The notes under the pieces: generated by a model
Database searches by the model: none
Told to the model about the DNA's origin: nothing
The model's input: only the letters and a program-made list of their open reading frames with translations
In this document: positions 7,789-15,645 of the stretch, piece by piece
Position numbering within the stretch: the first letter of the stretch is position 1
Layout of the letters: the number at the start of each line of letters is the position of its first letter
Program-made: the position numbers and the translations under genes
Source: CAIQIA01 sp945861105
GTDB taxonomy: Bacteria; Cyanobacteriota; Cyanobacteriia; PCC-6307; Cyanobiaceae
Assembly: GCA_947488815.1 (NCBI GenBank)
Contig: CANLCC010000006.1
Coordinates: forward strand, 1 to 64,000
Reading direction: 5' to 3'
DNA: 64,000 bases

Positions 7789-8947
7789 GCAGGGGCTGGG
7801 TGAGCCAGCGGTTGGCCGCTGCCTGCAGATCGTCCGCACCGAGCTGATCCAGACGCTGGAGGGCCCGCTCGTTGTGGTCAGGCGGGAGGCCGTGGCCCAG
7901 GAGCAGGGCCAGCCGGTCAGCCCGCTGGCTGGCGGTTTCGCTCGCCAGGCAGTCCTGACCCCGCAGCTTCGCGCGCGCCAGGTCCAGTTCCTCCCCCGTC
8001 AGGGGCTGGGACAGCACGCGCTGCCACTCGTCCTCCAGGGCATCGATCGCCTCTGCCAGGCGGGCAGCCCCGGTGGACAGGTACCACAGGCAGGGGGAAG
8101 CCTCATGGCGCGCTGAAAGGTCGACACCGACCTCGTAGGCCAGGCCCCGTTCCTCACGCAGCTGCTGAAACAACCGCGAACTCATGCCCACGGCCAGGTG
8201 CACCTGCAACAGCCGCAGGGGCAGCAGATCGGGATGGCTGAGGGGAACGGTGCGGAAGCCGAGCATCACCACGGCCTGTTCGGTCTCCAGCTCCACCGTT
8301 TCGAGGCGGTTCTGGCCCTGGGGTTCGAGGGGGCGGAGCTGGGGGGGCGCCGCCCGCCAGCGGCCGAAACGGTCGGCGATGCGTTCCAGCAGTGCAGGGG
8401 CCGGATCGCCCGCGAGCACCAGCACGGCGTCTTCGGCCGGCAGGTCCAGGGCGGCACTGGCCAGCCCCTGACGGTCGATCGCCGCCAGGTCCCTGGCCAC
8501 CCCCAGGGGGTCGTGGCCGTAGGGGCCATCGCCATACAACTGACGCCGCAGCCGTTCATGGCAGCGGTGAAAGGGATCCTCCTGCAACCGCTGGAGGGTC
8601 TGCAGATTGAGGTGACGCTCGCGATCGACCTGGGCGGCCTCGAGCTGCGGGGCCTCGAGCATCGTCAGCACCAGGGGCAGCAGCGGCTCCGCGTCTTCAC
8701 TGGCACAACGCAGGGCCAGAACCAGCAGGTCGTCACCGGCGTCACAGCGCAGCTGGGCGCCACGGTTCTCCACCAGGTCGGCCACGGCCTCAGCCCCGAG
8801 GTCGCCACAGCCGCGGGTGAGCATCCCGGCCAGCAATTGCTGGCGGCCGGCGGCAGCGGCGGGATCGAGATGACTGCCCTGGCGAAGCACCAGACGGGCC
8901 GCCAGGGTGGGCGCACCGGGGCGGTGGAGCAGTTCCAGCCGGGTCAT
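7733..8947 (-). CDS. M16 family peptidase-like protein (probable non-catalytic partner)
   Basis: 404 residues with the M16 fold. The N-terminal ...ARLVLRQGSHLDP... strand is typical, but the position where the catalytic HxxEH should lie reads GRQQLLAGMLTRGCGD, without the metal ligands. The C-terminal substrate-cradling half is well kept (MSSRLFQQLREERGLAYEVGV, an M16 R/Y-type signature). In two-subunit M16 systems one chain is catalytic and the other holds the substrate. It follows the HxxEH-bearing gene with a 4-base overlap (8944-8947), so a heterodimer is the simplest reading. Substrate unknown. Confidence 0.85.
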   Translation of the reverse strand: MTRLELLHRPGAPTLAARLVLRQGSHLDPAAAAGRQQLLAGMLTRGCGDLGAEAVADLVENRGAQLRCDAGDDLLVLALRCASEDAEPLLPLVLTMLEAPQLEAAQVDRERHLNLQTLQRLQEDPFHRCHERLRRQLYGDGPYGHDPLGVARDLAAIDRQGLASAALDLPAEDAVLVLAGDPAPALLERIADRFGRWRAAPPQLRPLEPQGQNRLETVELETEQAVVMLGFRTVPLSHPDLLPLRLLQVHLAVGMSSRLFQQLREERGLAYEVGVDLSARHEASPCLWYLSTGAARLAEAIDALEDEWQRVLSQPLTGEELDLARAKLRGQDCLASETASQRADRLALLLGHGLPPDHNERALQRLDQLGADDLQAAANRWLTQPLLSVCGPRRALDQARPLPR

Positions 8948-10140
8948 GCGGGCACCACCTCAAGGCAGCAGGCCTGGTCGGGTTGCCAGCAACTGGCGAG
9001 ACTCTGCAACCTGGGCAGGGTCCAGCCCTCGAGGCGGTGCAGCGGAGCATCGAGGGGGACCAGCCGTCCCTGCAACGTCTGCTGGCCCAGGTGGTGGGCC
9101 ACCTGGCCCGTGGTCTCAAGCCCGAACGTGTGGCCATGGCTGAGGAGGCGCCGGGCCCGCAGCAGTTCCTCCTGCCGCAGGCCGTCCGTCAGTGATTCGA
9201 GCAGTCGGGCCAGCTCCCGGCGCAGGGAGGGCAGCTGATCGACCCCAGTGATGCACTCGAGCACGGCCAGGCTCCCCTGCTCAAGGGGATGGATCTCGAC
9301 ATCGACCGACTCCACCAGGTCGAGCTCCTCCCGCAGGCGCTGCACCAGACGACTGCGGCGGCCCTCAGCCAGCACGGTGGCCATCAGGTCGTGACCCGTC
9401 AGGTCGTCGGTCTCTGCCGCCGGCGGGCAGCCCCAGAGCATGAGCAGACGGGCGGATTCGAGGCGGGGCAGCTGCAGCCGATGCTCTCCAGCCTGGAGCT
9501 TCAGCTGACGCTCACCGCCCCCGGCAGTGGTCTCCGTCGGAGTCAGGGCGCCAAGGGGGCCCCTGTTCAGCAGGTCCAGCACCTCAGCGGGATCGAAGCT
9601 GCCGGCCACGGCCACGGCACTCCCATCGCTGCGGTAGTGACGCCGACGGAACGCTTCCATGGACCCGGGGGTATGGGCCCGCAGCCGCCCGCGCTCCCCC
9701 AGGATGGCGCGGCCATAACCATGGCTGCCGCAGGCGAGTTCCAGCAGCCGCTGGAACGCCAGCTCTTCCGGCTGGTCTTCGCTCTGAGCCAGTTCTTCCA
9801 GCACCACCTGCCGCTCGAGCTCGAATTCCTCCGGATCCAGGCTCGGGCACAGCACCAGCCGGGGCAGCAGATCACACGCGAGCTCCAGCCCGTCCCGGGG
9901 CAGCACCACGTGATAGTTCACCTCGTCGTAGCCCGTGGCGGCGTTGCTGAAGCCTCCGAGGGATTCGATGCGGTGGTCAAACTCCCCTGGCTCCAGACCG
10001 TCACTGCCCTTGAACACCATGTGTTCAAGGAAGTGGGCCAGGCCGCTCTCAGCGGCGGTTTCCCTGAGACTGCCCGCCTGGAACCAGAGATCAAGGCAGA
10101 CCACCGGCGCGTCGGGCATCGGCAGCAGGGTGACGGGCAC
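8944..10140 (-). CDS. M16 family zinc metallopeptidase (catalytic)
   Basis: 398 residues from a GTG at 10140. The inverted zinc motif HxxEH is present as HFLEH in SGLAHFLEHMVFKG, with the downstream Glu region expected about 70 residues later (EFELERQVVLEEL), so it should be active. Partner of the downstream M16-like gene by 4-base overlap. The start is uncertain: the reading frame stays open upstream to a TAG near 10250 and the first codons upstream (ending LANG before VPVTLLP) resemble the ANG-V strand with which M16 domains usually begin, but no ATG/GTG/TTG is available there. Confidence 0.9.
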   Translation of the reverse strand: MPVTLLPMPDAPVVCLDLWFQAGSLRETAAESGLAHFLEHMVFKGSDGLEPGEFDHRIESLGGFSNAATGYDEVNYHVVLPRDGLELACDLLPRLVLCPSLDPEEFELERQVVLEELAQSEDQPEELAFQRLLELACGSHGYGRAILGERGRLRAHTPGSMEAFRRRHYRSDGSAVAVAGSFDPAEVLDLLNRGPLGALTPTETTAGGGERQLKLQAGEHRLQLPRLESARLLMLWGCPPAAETDDLTGHDLMATVLAEGRRSRLVQRLREELDLVESVDVEIHPLEQGSLAVLECITGVDQLPSLRRELARLLESLTDGLRQEELLRARRLLSHGHTFGLETTGQVAHHLGQQTLQGRLVPLDAPLHRLEGWTLPRLQSLASCWQPDQACCLEVVPA

Positions 10141-10276
10141 ACCGTTGGCCAGGGAGGCAGCCAGGGGGGCGGGCAGGCCCAGGGCCGGGGTGAGGGGACG
10201 CAGGGCGAGGGGGAGGATCAGGCTCCCATCATCGCCACAGGCGGGTCCCTAGGGTGAGCGGGCCGCCAACACCTCC

Positions 10277-11002
10277 GTGGACGACTCCTTTCACCCACTG
10301 GTGTCCCGCCTTGCCGACGCCCTGAGGCCCCGCTGGGATGGCCTTCCCGACCGGGCCCCGCTGGCGATCGCCGACGATCTCGCCGAAGTGCGGGGGGAAC
10401 TGGAGGGGGAGGCGATGCTGATCCGCAATCAGCTGCTCCGCTGCCGCGGTCTGCGCAAGATTCACCTGGAGACCGCCCGGGTCGGGCGTCATCTGGACAT
10501 CCTGCACTGCGTGATGTTCCCCGATCCCTGTTTTGATCTGCCGCTCTTCGGGGTCGACATCGTCGCCGGACGGGGTGTGGTGTCGGCGGCGATCGTCGAC
10601 CTGTCCCCCACGGATGACCACCTGCCTGCCGCCATCGCAGCCGATCTGGCGGCACAGCCCCGGTTTGCCTACCGCCAGCCCCGGGAGCTGCCCGCCTGGG
10701 GTGTCATCTTTTCTCCCCAGGTGCTGTTTGTGAGACCCGCAGATGCCGGGGAGGAAGACGCCTTCATCCATGACGTGCTGGGGTTCCACGATGTGCTGCT
10801 GCGCGCCCTGGTCAGCAGCGAACCTGAACCGGCCGCGGCGGCGGGCAGCCTGCGGCGCCTTGAGGGCCAGCGGCGCTACTGCCGCCATCAGCGCAGCAAT
10901 GACAAGACCCGGCGGGTGCTGGAGGTGGCCTTCAATCCCGACTGGGCCGAGCGCTACATCAGCACCCTGCTGTTCGATGACCCCCCCGAAGCATCGCCAT
11001 GA
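10277..11002 (+). CDS. pcyA: Phycocyanobilin:ferredoxin oxidoreductase PcyA
   Basis: 241 residues from a GTG at 10277. Four-electron reduction of biliverdin IXalpha to phycocyanobilin, the chromophore of phycobilisomes, using reduced ferredoxin. The catalytic residues known from Synechocystis PcyA are visible in context: Glu in LRKIHLE, His in DILHCVMFP and Asp in LFGVDIVAGRG. The 3' end overlaps the next gene as ATGA (10999-11002), linking it to an ABC exporter operon. It diverges from the M16 pair, with about 135 bases between the two starts. Confidence 0.96.
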   Translation: MDDSFHPLVSRLADALRPRWDGLPDRAPLAIADDLAEVRGELEGEAMLIRNQLLRCRGLRKIHLETARVGRHLDILHCVMFPDPCFDLPLFGVDIVAGRGVVSAAIVDLSPTDDHLPAAIAADLAAQPRFAYRQPRELPAWGVIFSPQVLFVRPADAGEEDAFIHDVLGFHDVLLRALVSSEPEPAAAAGSLRRLEGQRRYCRHQRSNDKTRRVLEVAFNPDWAERYISTLLFDDPPEASP

Positions 11003-12003
11003 CCTTGACGGCCCCCGGTGACAGCACGGTGACCGCAGACGCGCCAACCCCCGCCCTGGCACCGCTGCCGGACGGTCCGCAGCCACGCCCCCCCTGGCGC
11101 CCCCTGGCGCTGGTGCTGCTGCTCGCGGCCCTCACGATCCTCGGCATCAGCGCCGTGCTGCGATCGCGTCCCGGCACGCCCCAGCGATCCGCTGCCAGGT
11201 CCGAGCCGGTGGGCCTCCCCGACCCTGCATCGGCGCCTGTCACGGCCCTCGGCCACCTGGAGGCCCTTGGCGATACCCGCCGCCTCGCCGCCCCCAGCGG
11301 GCCCATGGGGCAGAGCCCTCGGGTGAGCAGCCTGCTGGTGGAGAAGGGCGACAGCGTCCGGCAGGGTCAGGTGCTGGCCACCTTTGACAGCCGCATCGAT
11401 GTCGAGGCGGACCGCGCCGTGGCGGCCGCCACCCTCGACACCCTGCAGCAGCGGCTCGCTCTGCTGAGTCAGGACCTGGAGCGCTACGCCGCCCTGCAGC
11501 GGGCCGGCGCCGTGTCGGCGCAGGATCTGGAACAACGGCGTCTGAGGGTGCTGGAGCTGGAACAGCAGCTGGTGCAGGCCCGTGCCCAGCTGCGGCGGGA
11601 GGACGTGCGGCTGCCCCTCACCGAACTGCGGGCACCGTTTGACGGCACGGTGCTCGACATTCACGCCCGCAGCGGCGAGCGCCCCGGCGAGAAGGGTGTG
11701 CTCGAACTGGCCAGCAGCGCCGGTGTCGAGGCTGTTCTTGAGGTGTACGAAAGCGACATTGACCGGGTCCGCCCCGGTCAGAAGGTGGAACTGCGCAGTG
11801 AGAACGGCGGGTTCACCGGTCGCCTGCTGGGGCGGGTGCTGCGGATCGACCCGGTCGTCCGCCAGCGGGAGGTGCTGGCCACCGATCCAACGGCCAACAC
11901 CGACGCCCGGATTGTCGAGGTGCGGGTCTCCCTTGACCCCGGGGATGCCGCCCGCGTGCGCCGGCTGCTGGGCCTGAAGCTGATCGCCAAGGTGCTGCCG
12001 TGA
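10999..12003 (+). CDS. DevB-type (HlyD family) membrane fusion protein of an ABC exporter
   Basis: 334 residues: cytoplasmic Pro-rich N-terminus, one membrane helix near 35-55 (LALVLLLAALTILGIS), a lipoyl half-motif (VSSLLVEKGDSVRQGQVLATF), an alpha-helical hairpin (coiled coil, about 130-205), and a second lipoyl/beta-barrel part (LRAPFDGTVLDIHARSGE). Such proteins bridge an inner-membrane ABC exporter to the outer membrane. Nearest relatives are the DevB proteins of cyanobacterial DevBCA systems, which export glycolipids in heterocyst formers. This genome type makes no heterocysts, so the substrate is open. Confidence 0.85.
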   Translation: MTLTAPGDSTVTADAPTPALAPLPDGPQPRPPWRPLALVLLLAALTILGISAVLRSRPGTPQRSAARSEPVGLPDPASAPVTALGHLEALGDTRRLAAPSGPMGQSPRVSSLLVEKGDSVRQGQVLATFDSRIDVEADRAVAAATLDTLQQRLALLSQDLERYAALQRAGAVSAQDLEQRRLRVLELEQQLVQARAQLRREDVRLPLTELRAPFDGTVLDIHARSGERPGEKGVLELASSAGVEAVLEVYESDIDRVRPGQKVELRSENGGFTGRLLGRVLRIDPVVRQREVLATDPTANTDARIVEVRVSLDPGDAARVRRLLGLKLIAKVLP

Positions 12004-13166
12004 TGCCCTGGGCCCGGCGTCGCATCCCCCTGGCCTGGCTGCTGCTGGTTCGACAGCCCGTCCGACTGGCCATTGCCCTGGCAGGCATCGGCTTCGCCGG
12101 CATCCTCATGTTCATGCAGCTCGGCTTCCGCGACGGGCTGTTTGACGCCAGTGTCGTCATCCATCGGCTCTTCGACGCCGATCTGGTGCTGGTCAGTCCC
12201 CGCACCATGAGTTCGATCAGCATGGCGCCTTTTCCTGAAGGCCGTCTGGTCCAGAGCCTTGCAGACCCCGAAGTGGCGGCCATGACGCCGGTGCAGTGGG
12301 AGTTCGTCCTCTGGCGCAACCCCGAGACCCGCCGCACCCGCTCGATCCTGGCCCTCGGTTTCGATCCCGAGGACCCGCTGCTGAGCGATCCGTCGGTGCA
12401 ACGGCAGGCGCCGCTGCTGCGGCTCCCGGGACGGGTGCTGTTCGATGAGCGATCCCGTCCGGAATTCGGGCCGGTGGCCGCCTGGTTCCGTGCCGGGCGC
12501 AGTGTCCAGAGTGAGGTTTCGGGCCAGCGGCTGCGGGTGGCCGGGCTCGTGGCGCTCGGGCCCTCCTTCGGCGCTGACGGAAACATGCTGGTGAGTCGCG
12601 AGACCTTTCGCACCATCGCCCCGCCAGGCAGCCGTGGGGGGATCCAGCTCGGTCTGCTGCGGTTGCGCCAGGGGGCAGATCCGGCCAGGGTGCAGCAACG
12701 GCTTGATGACCAGCTCCCCAGTGACGTGAAGGTCTACACGAAAGAGCAGTTCATCGAGTTCGAGAAAACCTACTGGCGCACGAGTACGGCCATCGGCTTC
12801 ATCTTCACCCTCGGTGCGGCCATGGGTTTTGTGGTGGGATGCGTGATTGTGTATCAGATTCTCTATGGCGATGTGAGTGATCATCTGCCTGAGTACGCCA
12901 CCCTCATGGCCATGGGGTATGGACTGGCGGACCTCCTCGGAGTGGTGGCCCGGGAAGGATTGCTGCTTGCGCTTCTGGGCTACATACCGGCCTATGCCGT
13001 GGCCCAGGGCCTCTATGCCCTGATCCGAGATTCGACGCGACTGCCGGTGCTGATGGATCCCCAACGGGCAGGCCTCGTCTTTCTGCTGATTCTCAGCATG
13101 TGCCTGTTCTCAGCACTGCTGGCCATGCGACGGCTGGCTGACGCCGATCCGGCTGACATTTTCTGA
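12003..13166 (+). CDS. DevC-type ABC exporter permease (FtsX/MacB fold)
   Basis: 387 residues from the ATG at 12003 (TGATG with the devB-like stop); a GTG at 12000 is the alternative. One N-terminal helix (IALAGIGFAGILMFMQLG) precedes a large periplasmic domain (about 45-250) and three C-terminal helices (FIFTLGAAMGFVVGCVIVYQ, LLLALLGYIPAYAV, LVFLLILSMCLFSALL), the MacB/FtsX topology. The FRDGLFDAS segment after the first helix is typical of DevC. Partner of the flanking fusion protein and ATPase. Confidence 0.85.
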   Translation: MPWARRRIPLAWLLLVRQPVRLAIALAGIGFAGILMFMQLGFRDGLFDASVVIHRLFDADLVLVSPRTMSSISMAPFPEGRLVQSLADPEVAAMTPVQWEFVLWRNPETRRTRSILALGFDPEDPLLSDPSVQRQAPLLRLPGRVLFDERSRPEFGPVAAWFRAGRSVQSEVSGQRLRVAGLVALGPSFGADGNMLVSRETFRTIAPPGSRGGIQLGLLRLRQGADPARVQQRLDDQLPSDVKVYTKEQFIEFEKTYWRTSTAIGFIFTLGAAMGFVVGCVIVYQILYGDVSDHLPEYATLMAMGYGLADLLGVVAREGLLLALLGYIPAYAVAQGLYALIRDSTRLPVLMDPQRAGLVFLLILSMCLFSALLAMRRLADADPADIF

Positions 13167-13177
13167 CACCCGTCGCC

Positions 13178-13894
13178 ATGGCTGATCACCGCTCCGCCCA
13201 TTCCGTGATCGTGGCCCGTGGCCTGTGCCACGCCTACGGCCGGGGCAGCACCCGTCGCCAGGTGCTGCAGTCGATTGAATTCACCGTCGCCAGCGGTGAG
13301 ATCGTGCTGCTCACCGGACCATCGGGGTGTGGCAAGACCACCTTGTTGACCCTGATCGGTGCCCTGCGCTCGGTGCAGCAGGGCGAGCTGGAGGTGCTGG
13401 GCGTTCCCCTGCAGAGCGCCGACCGGGAGCGCCGCCGCCGGGTCCGTCGGAGAATCGGCATGATCTTTCAGGGGCACAACCTGCTGCGCTGCCTGACGGC
13501 GGAACAGAACGTGCAGATGGGGGCCGACCTGCTGCCCGGTCTGGCCTACCGCCAGCGTCGGGCCATCGCCCGCCAGTGGTTGCAGGCCGTCGGGCTCGGG
13601 GAGCACCTGCGGCAGTTCCCCCACGACCTTTCAGGAGGTCAGAAACAACGGGTGGCCATCGCCCGTGCCCTCGCCGCCCGACCACGGCTGCTGCTGGCCG
13701 ACGAACCCACGGCTGCCCTGGACGGCCGCACCGGCCGGGAGGTGGTGGAGCTGCTGCGACAGCTGGCCCGGGAGCAGGGTTGCGGTGTGCTGATGGTGAC
13801 CCATGACCCCAGGATCCTGGATGTGGCAGACCGGCTGGTGACGATGGAGGACGGCAGATTGCTGGCCGGAACCCTGCGTCAGTCCGAACGGTAG
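13178..13894 (+). CDS. DevA-type ABC exporter ATPase
   Basis: 238 residues with a complete ABC ATPase signature set: Walker A GPSGCGKTT, Q-loop MIFQGHNLL, signature LSGGQKQRVAIARAL, Walker B LLLADEPTAALD, and H-loop MVTHDPR. It powers the DevC-like permease encoded 11 bases upstream. The operon order fusion protein-permease-ATPase equals devBCA. The next gene, a 51-residue basic protein, starts 30 bases downstream. Confidence 0.9.
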   Translation: MADHRSAHSVIVARGLCHAYGRGSTRRQVLQSIEFTVASGEIVLLTGPSGCGKTTLLTLIGALRSVQQGELEVLGVPLQSADRERRRRVRRRIGMIFQGHNLLRCLTAEQNVQMGADLLPGLAYRQRRAIARQWLQAVGLGEHLRQFPHDLSGGQKQRVAIARALAARPRLLLADEPTAALDGRTGREVVELLRQLAREQGCGVLMVTHDPRILDVADRLVTMEDGRLLAGTLRQSER

Positions 13895-13924
13895 AGTGCA
13901 CGAAGTGCCTGAGTGCAACAGTCC

Positions 13925-14080
13925 ATGGCGAAACGCCGCAATCTCAAACGCGAGAAGCAGGAGCGCAACCGCGCCTACGCCCGGAAGTTCAAGAAGCGCA
14001 AGCTCCGCAACGATGGACGCGGCGAAGGTGCCGGCAACGGTGTGACGGGCACTGCCAACAACGGCGGCGCTGCCGATTGA
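13925..14080 (+). CDS. Small highly basic protein, 51 residues
   Basis: Open frame from an ATG at 13925 to TGA at 14080. The first 30 residues (beginning MAKRRNLKREKQERNRAYAR) hold 15 Lys/Arg, no Cys, and look like a helical nucleic-acid-binding tail; the last ~20 residues are Gly/Ala/Asn-rich and probably disordered. It resembles short basic proteins I believe are common in picocyanobacteria, but I cannot name a family. Possible roles are RNA, ribosome or DNA binding (inference). It fills most of the gap between the exporter ATPase and the TolQ-like gene. Confidence 0.65.
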   Translation: MAKRRNLKREKQERNRAYARKFKKRKLRNDGRGEGAGNGVTGTANNGGAAD

Positions 14081-14171
14081 CAAACCGGACGAGCAGCGTG
14101 GGGCTGTGTCGCCTGGGCGCCTGTGCCAATGCGGGGTCGTTGATTAAGGTGGCGCAGGTTTTAAACACTTC

Positions 14172-14780
14172 ATGCTGCTCCAACAGCTTTCCCTCGGCGG
14201 CCCCGTCATGGTGCCTCTGCTGGCGCTTTCCATTGCGGTTGTCACCATTGCGGTCGACCGCTTTCGTTTCTGGCGTCAGCTTGGAACGGCGGGTTCCCCC
14301 CGCTGGCAGCGGTTCGAAGCAGAGCTGAGTCAGGGTCAGGCCTCCAGCCTGCAGGCATCGGATGGTCCCGTTGGACGGCTGATGGCACGGCTGCGGGAGG
14401 CAGGCGGTGAGTCCGATCGCCAGCTCGAGCTCCAGCTGGCCATTCAGAAGGAACGTACCTCGATGGCTCGGGGAGAGCGGGTGCTGGAAGCTGCGGCAGC
14501 CCTGGGTCCACTGCTCGGCCTGCTCGGCACCGTGACGGGCCTGATGCGGACGTTTTCCGGCCTCGGGCAACAACGCGACACCGCCGCCTCCGCCACCCTC
14601 GCAGCCGCAGGCATTGCCGAGGTGCTGGTGGCCACGGCCATGGGCATCCTTGTGGCGGTTCTGGCGATCGTCGTTCTGAGGATCAACGCCGCCTACCGAC
14701 AATCCCAGCTTGCCCTGATGGAGCGGGTGGCCCTGGCCCATGAGCTCAGCCTGCATCGTCAGGCCGCCAGCCATGGATGA
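14172..14780 (+). CDS. TolQ/ExbB/MotA-family proton channel protein
   Basis: 202 residues. N-terminal helix (MVPLLALSIAVVTIAVDRFRF), a cytoplasmic loop, then the family's core ALGPLLGLLGTVTGLMRTFSGL and a third helix (AEVLVATAMGILVAVLAIVVL). In the ExbB/TolQ/MotA family these helices surround a TolR/ExbD dimer and let protons drive rotation or force transmission. First gene of a four-gene run; its stop overlaps the TolR-like gene (ATGGATGA at 14773). Substrate or partner system unknown. Confidence 0.88.
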   Translation: MLLQQLSLGGPVMVPLLALSIAVVTIAVDRFRFWRQLGTAGSPRWQRFEAELSQGQASSLQASDGPVGRLMARLREAGGESDRQLELQLAIQKERTSMARGERVLEAAAALGPLLGLLGTVTGLMRTFSGLGQQRDTAASATLAAAGIAEVLVATAMGILVAVLAIVVLRINAAYRQSQLALMERVALAHELSLHRQAASHG

Positions 14781-15195
14781 GCTGCACGCCAGTGACCGGT
14801 TGGCCCAGCAGTCAGCCGTCACAGGGTTGATCCCCCTTATCGACGTGCTGCTGGTGGTGCTCACCTTTCTGATGTGGATGTCGGTGTCTCCAGGCGGACC
14901 GCCCCAGCCCCAGCAGTCCCAGGCCCGCAAGGCTGCCCCTGATCCCACCCTGCCCCTGCAGGTGGTGGCACTGTCCCAGACCGGGCGTTGGTTTTTCAAC
15001 GGCACTCCGACCGCCTACGAGGCGATCACCTCCCGCTTGCGTGCCGACAGTGGCCAGCCGCGGGCGCCGAGGGTGCTCTTCCTCCCCTCCGATGGTCTCG
15101 AGATGGAGACGGTCAGCGAGAGCTACCGGGCCCTGAGGGCCACGGCCGGTGATCGCGTGCGGCTGCGCATGCCCTCCGAGGATTCCCAGCCATGA
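14773..15195 (+). CDS. TolR/ExbD-like protein, first copy
   Basis: 140 residues from the ATG at 14773, overlapping the TolQ-like stop. A short cytoplasmic N-terminus is followed by the single helix LIPLIDVLLVVLTFLMWMS with the essential proton-carrying Asp (Asp24) of ExbD/TolR. The periplasmic part has the two-strand TolR-like pattern (LPLQVVALSQTGRWFFNG ... RVLFLPSDG). Family role: stator/force element with TolQ/ExbB. The stop overlaps the next TolR-like gene by ATGA at 15192. Confidence 0.85.
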   Translation: MDELHASDRLAQQSAVTGLIPLIDVLLVVLTFLMWMSVSPGGPPQPQQSQARKAAPDPTLPLQVVALSQTGRWFFNGTPTAYEAITSRLRADSGQPRAPRVLFLPSDGLEMETVSESYRALRATAGDRVRLRMPSEDSQP

Positions 15196-15620
15196 CTGTT
15201 CGACGCAGCATCTTCGGTTGGAACAGGCGCGGCCTGGCGGAGACGGGCCACGGTGATGACGGCATCGACAGCAACTACTGGCTCCCCCTGGCGGACGTGT
15301 TGCTGGTGCTGATCACATTCACGGCCCTGCTGATCCCAGTGCGCATGGGCCGTCTCGATCCGGCCGCCGGTTACCTGCCCGTGCGGATCGATCTCGACGG
15401 GCAGCCGACCATCCAAGGGGAGCCGGTCCCCATTCACCGCCTGCCGGCCGTCGTGCAGGCCTACGCCAGCCGCAACCCCCAGGGACGCCTTCGACTCATC
15501 CCTGATCCCGAAGCCAGCTGGGGGGTGATGCGTCCCGTGATGCTGATGCTCAAGGACTCCCCGACTCCCGTGGAGCTGAGGCTGCCGAACCGGTTGCGCC
15601 AGCTGCGCCAGCAGCCCTGA
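15192..15620 (+). CDS. TolR/ExbD-like protein, second copy (divergent)
   Basis: 142 residues, started in an ATGA overlap. Residues about 29-47 (YWLPLADVLLVLITFTALL) form the membrane helix and keep the proton-carrying Asp (Asp35). The N-terminus is longer than in the first copy and the periplasmic part (PVRIDLDGQPTIQGEPVPIH, then RLRLIPDPEASWGVM) keeps an ExbD-like strand order. Overall identity to the first copy looks low, so this is an old duplication or a distinct subunit rather than a recent repeat. Two different TolR-like partners for one motor gene is unusual. Confidence 0.8.
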   Translation: MTVRRSIFGWNRRGLAETGHGDDGIDSNYWLPLADVLLVLITFTALLIPVRMGRLDPAAGYLPVRIDLDGQPTIQGEPVPIHRLPAVVQAYASRNPQGRLRLIPDPEASWGVMRPVMLMLKDSPTPVELRLPNRLRQLRQQP

Positions 15621-15645
15621 CCACCTCTCCCTACCTTCCTGAACC

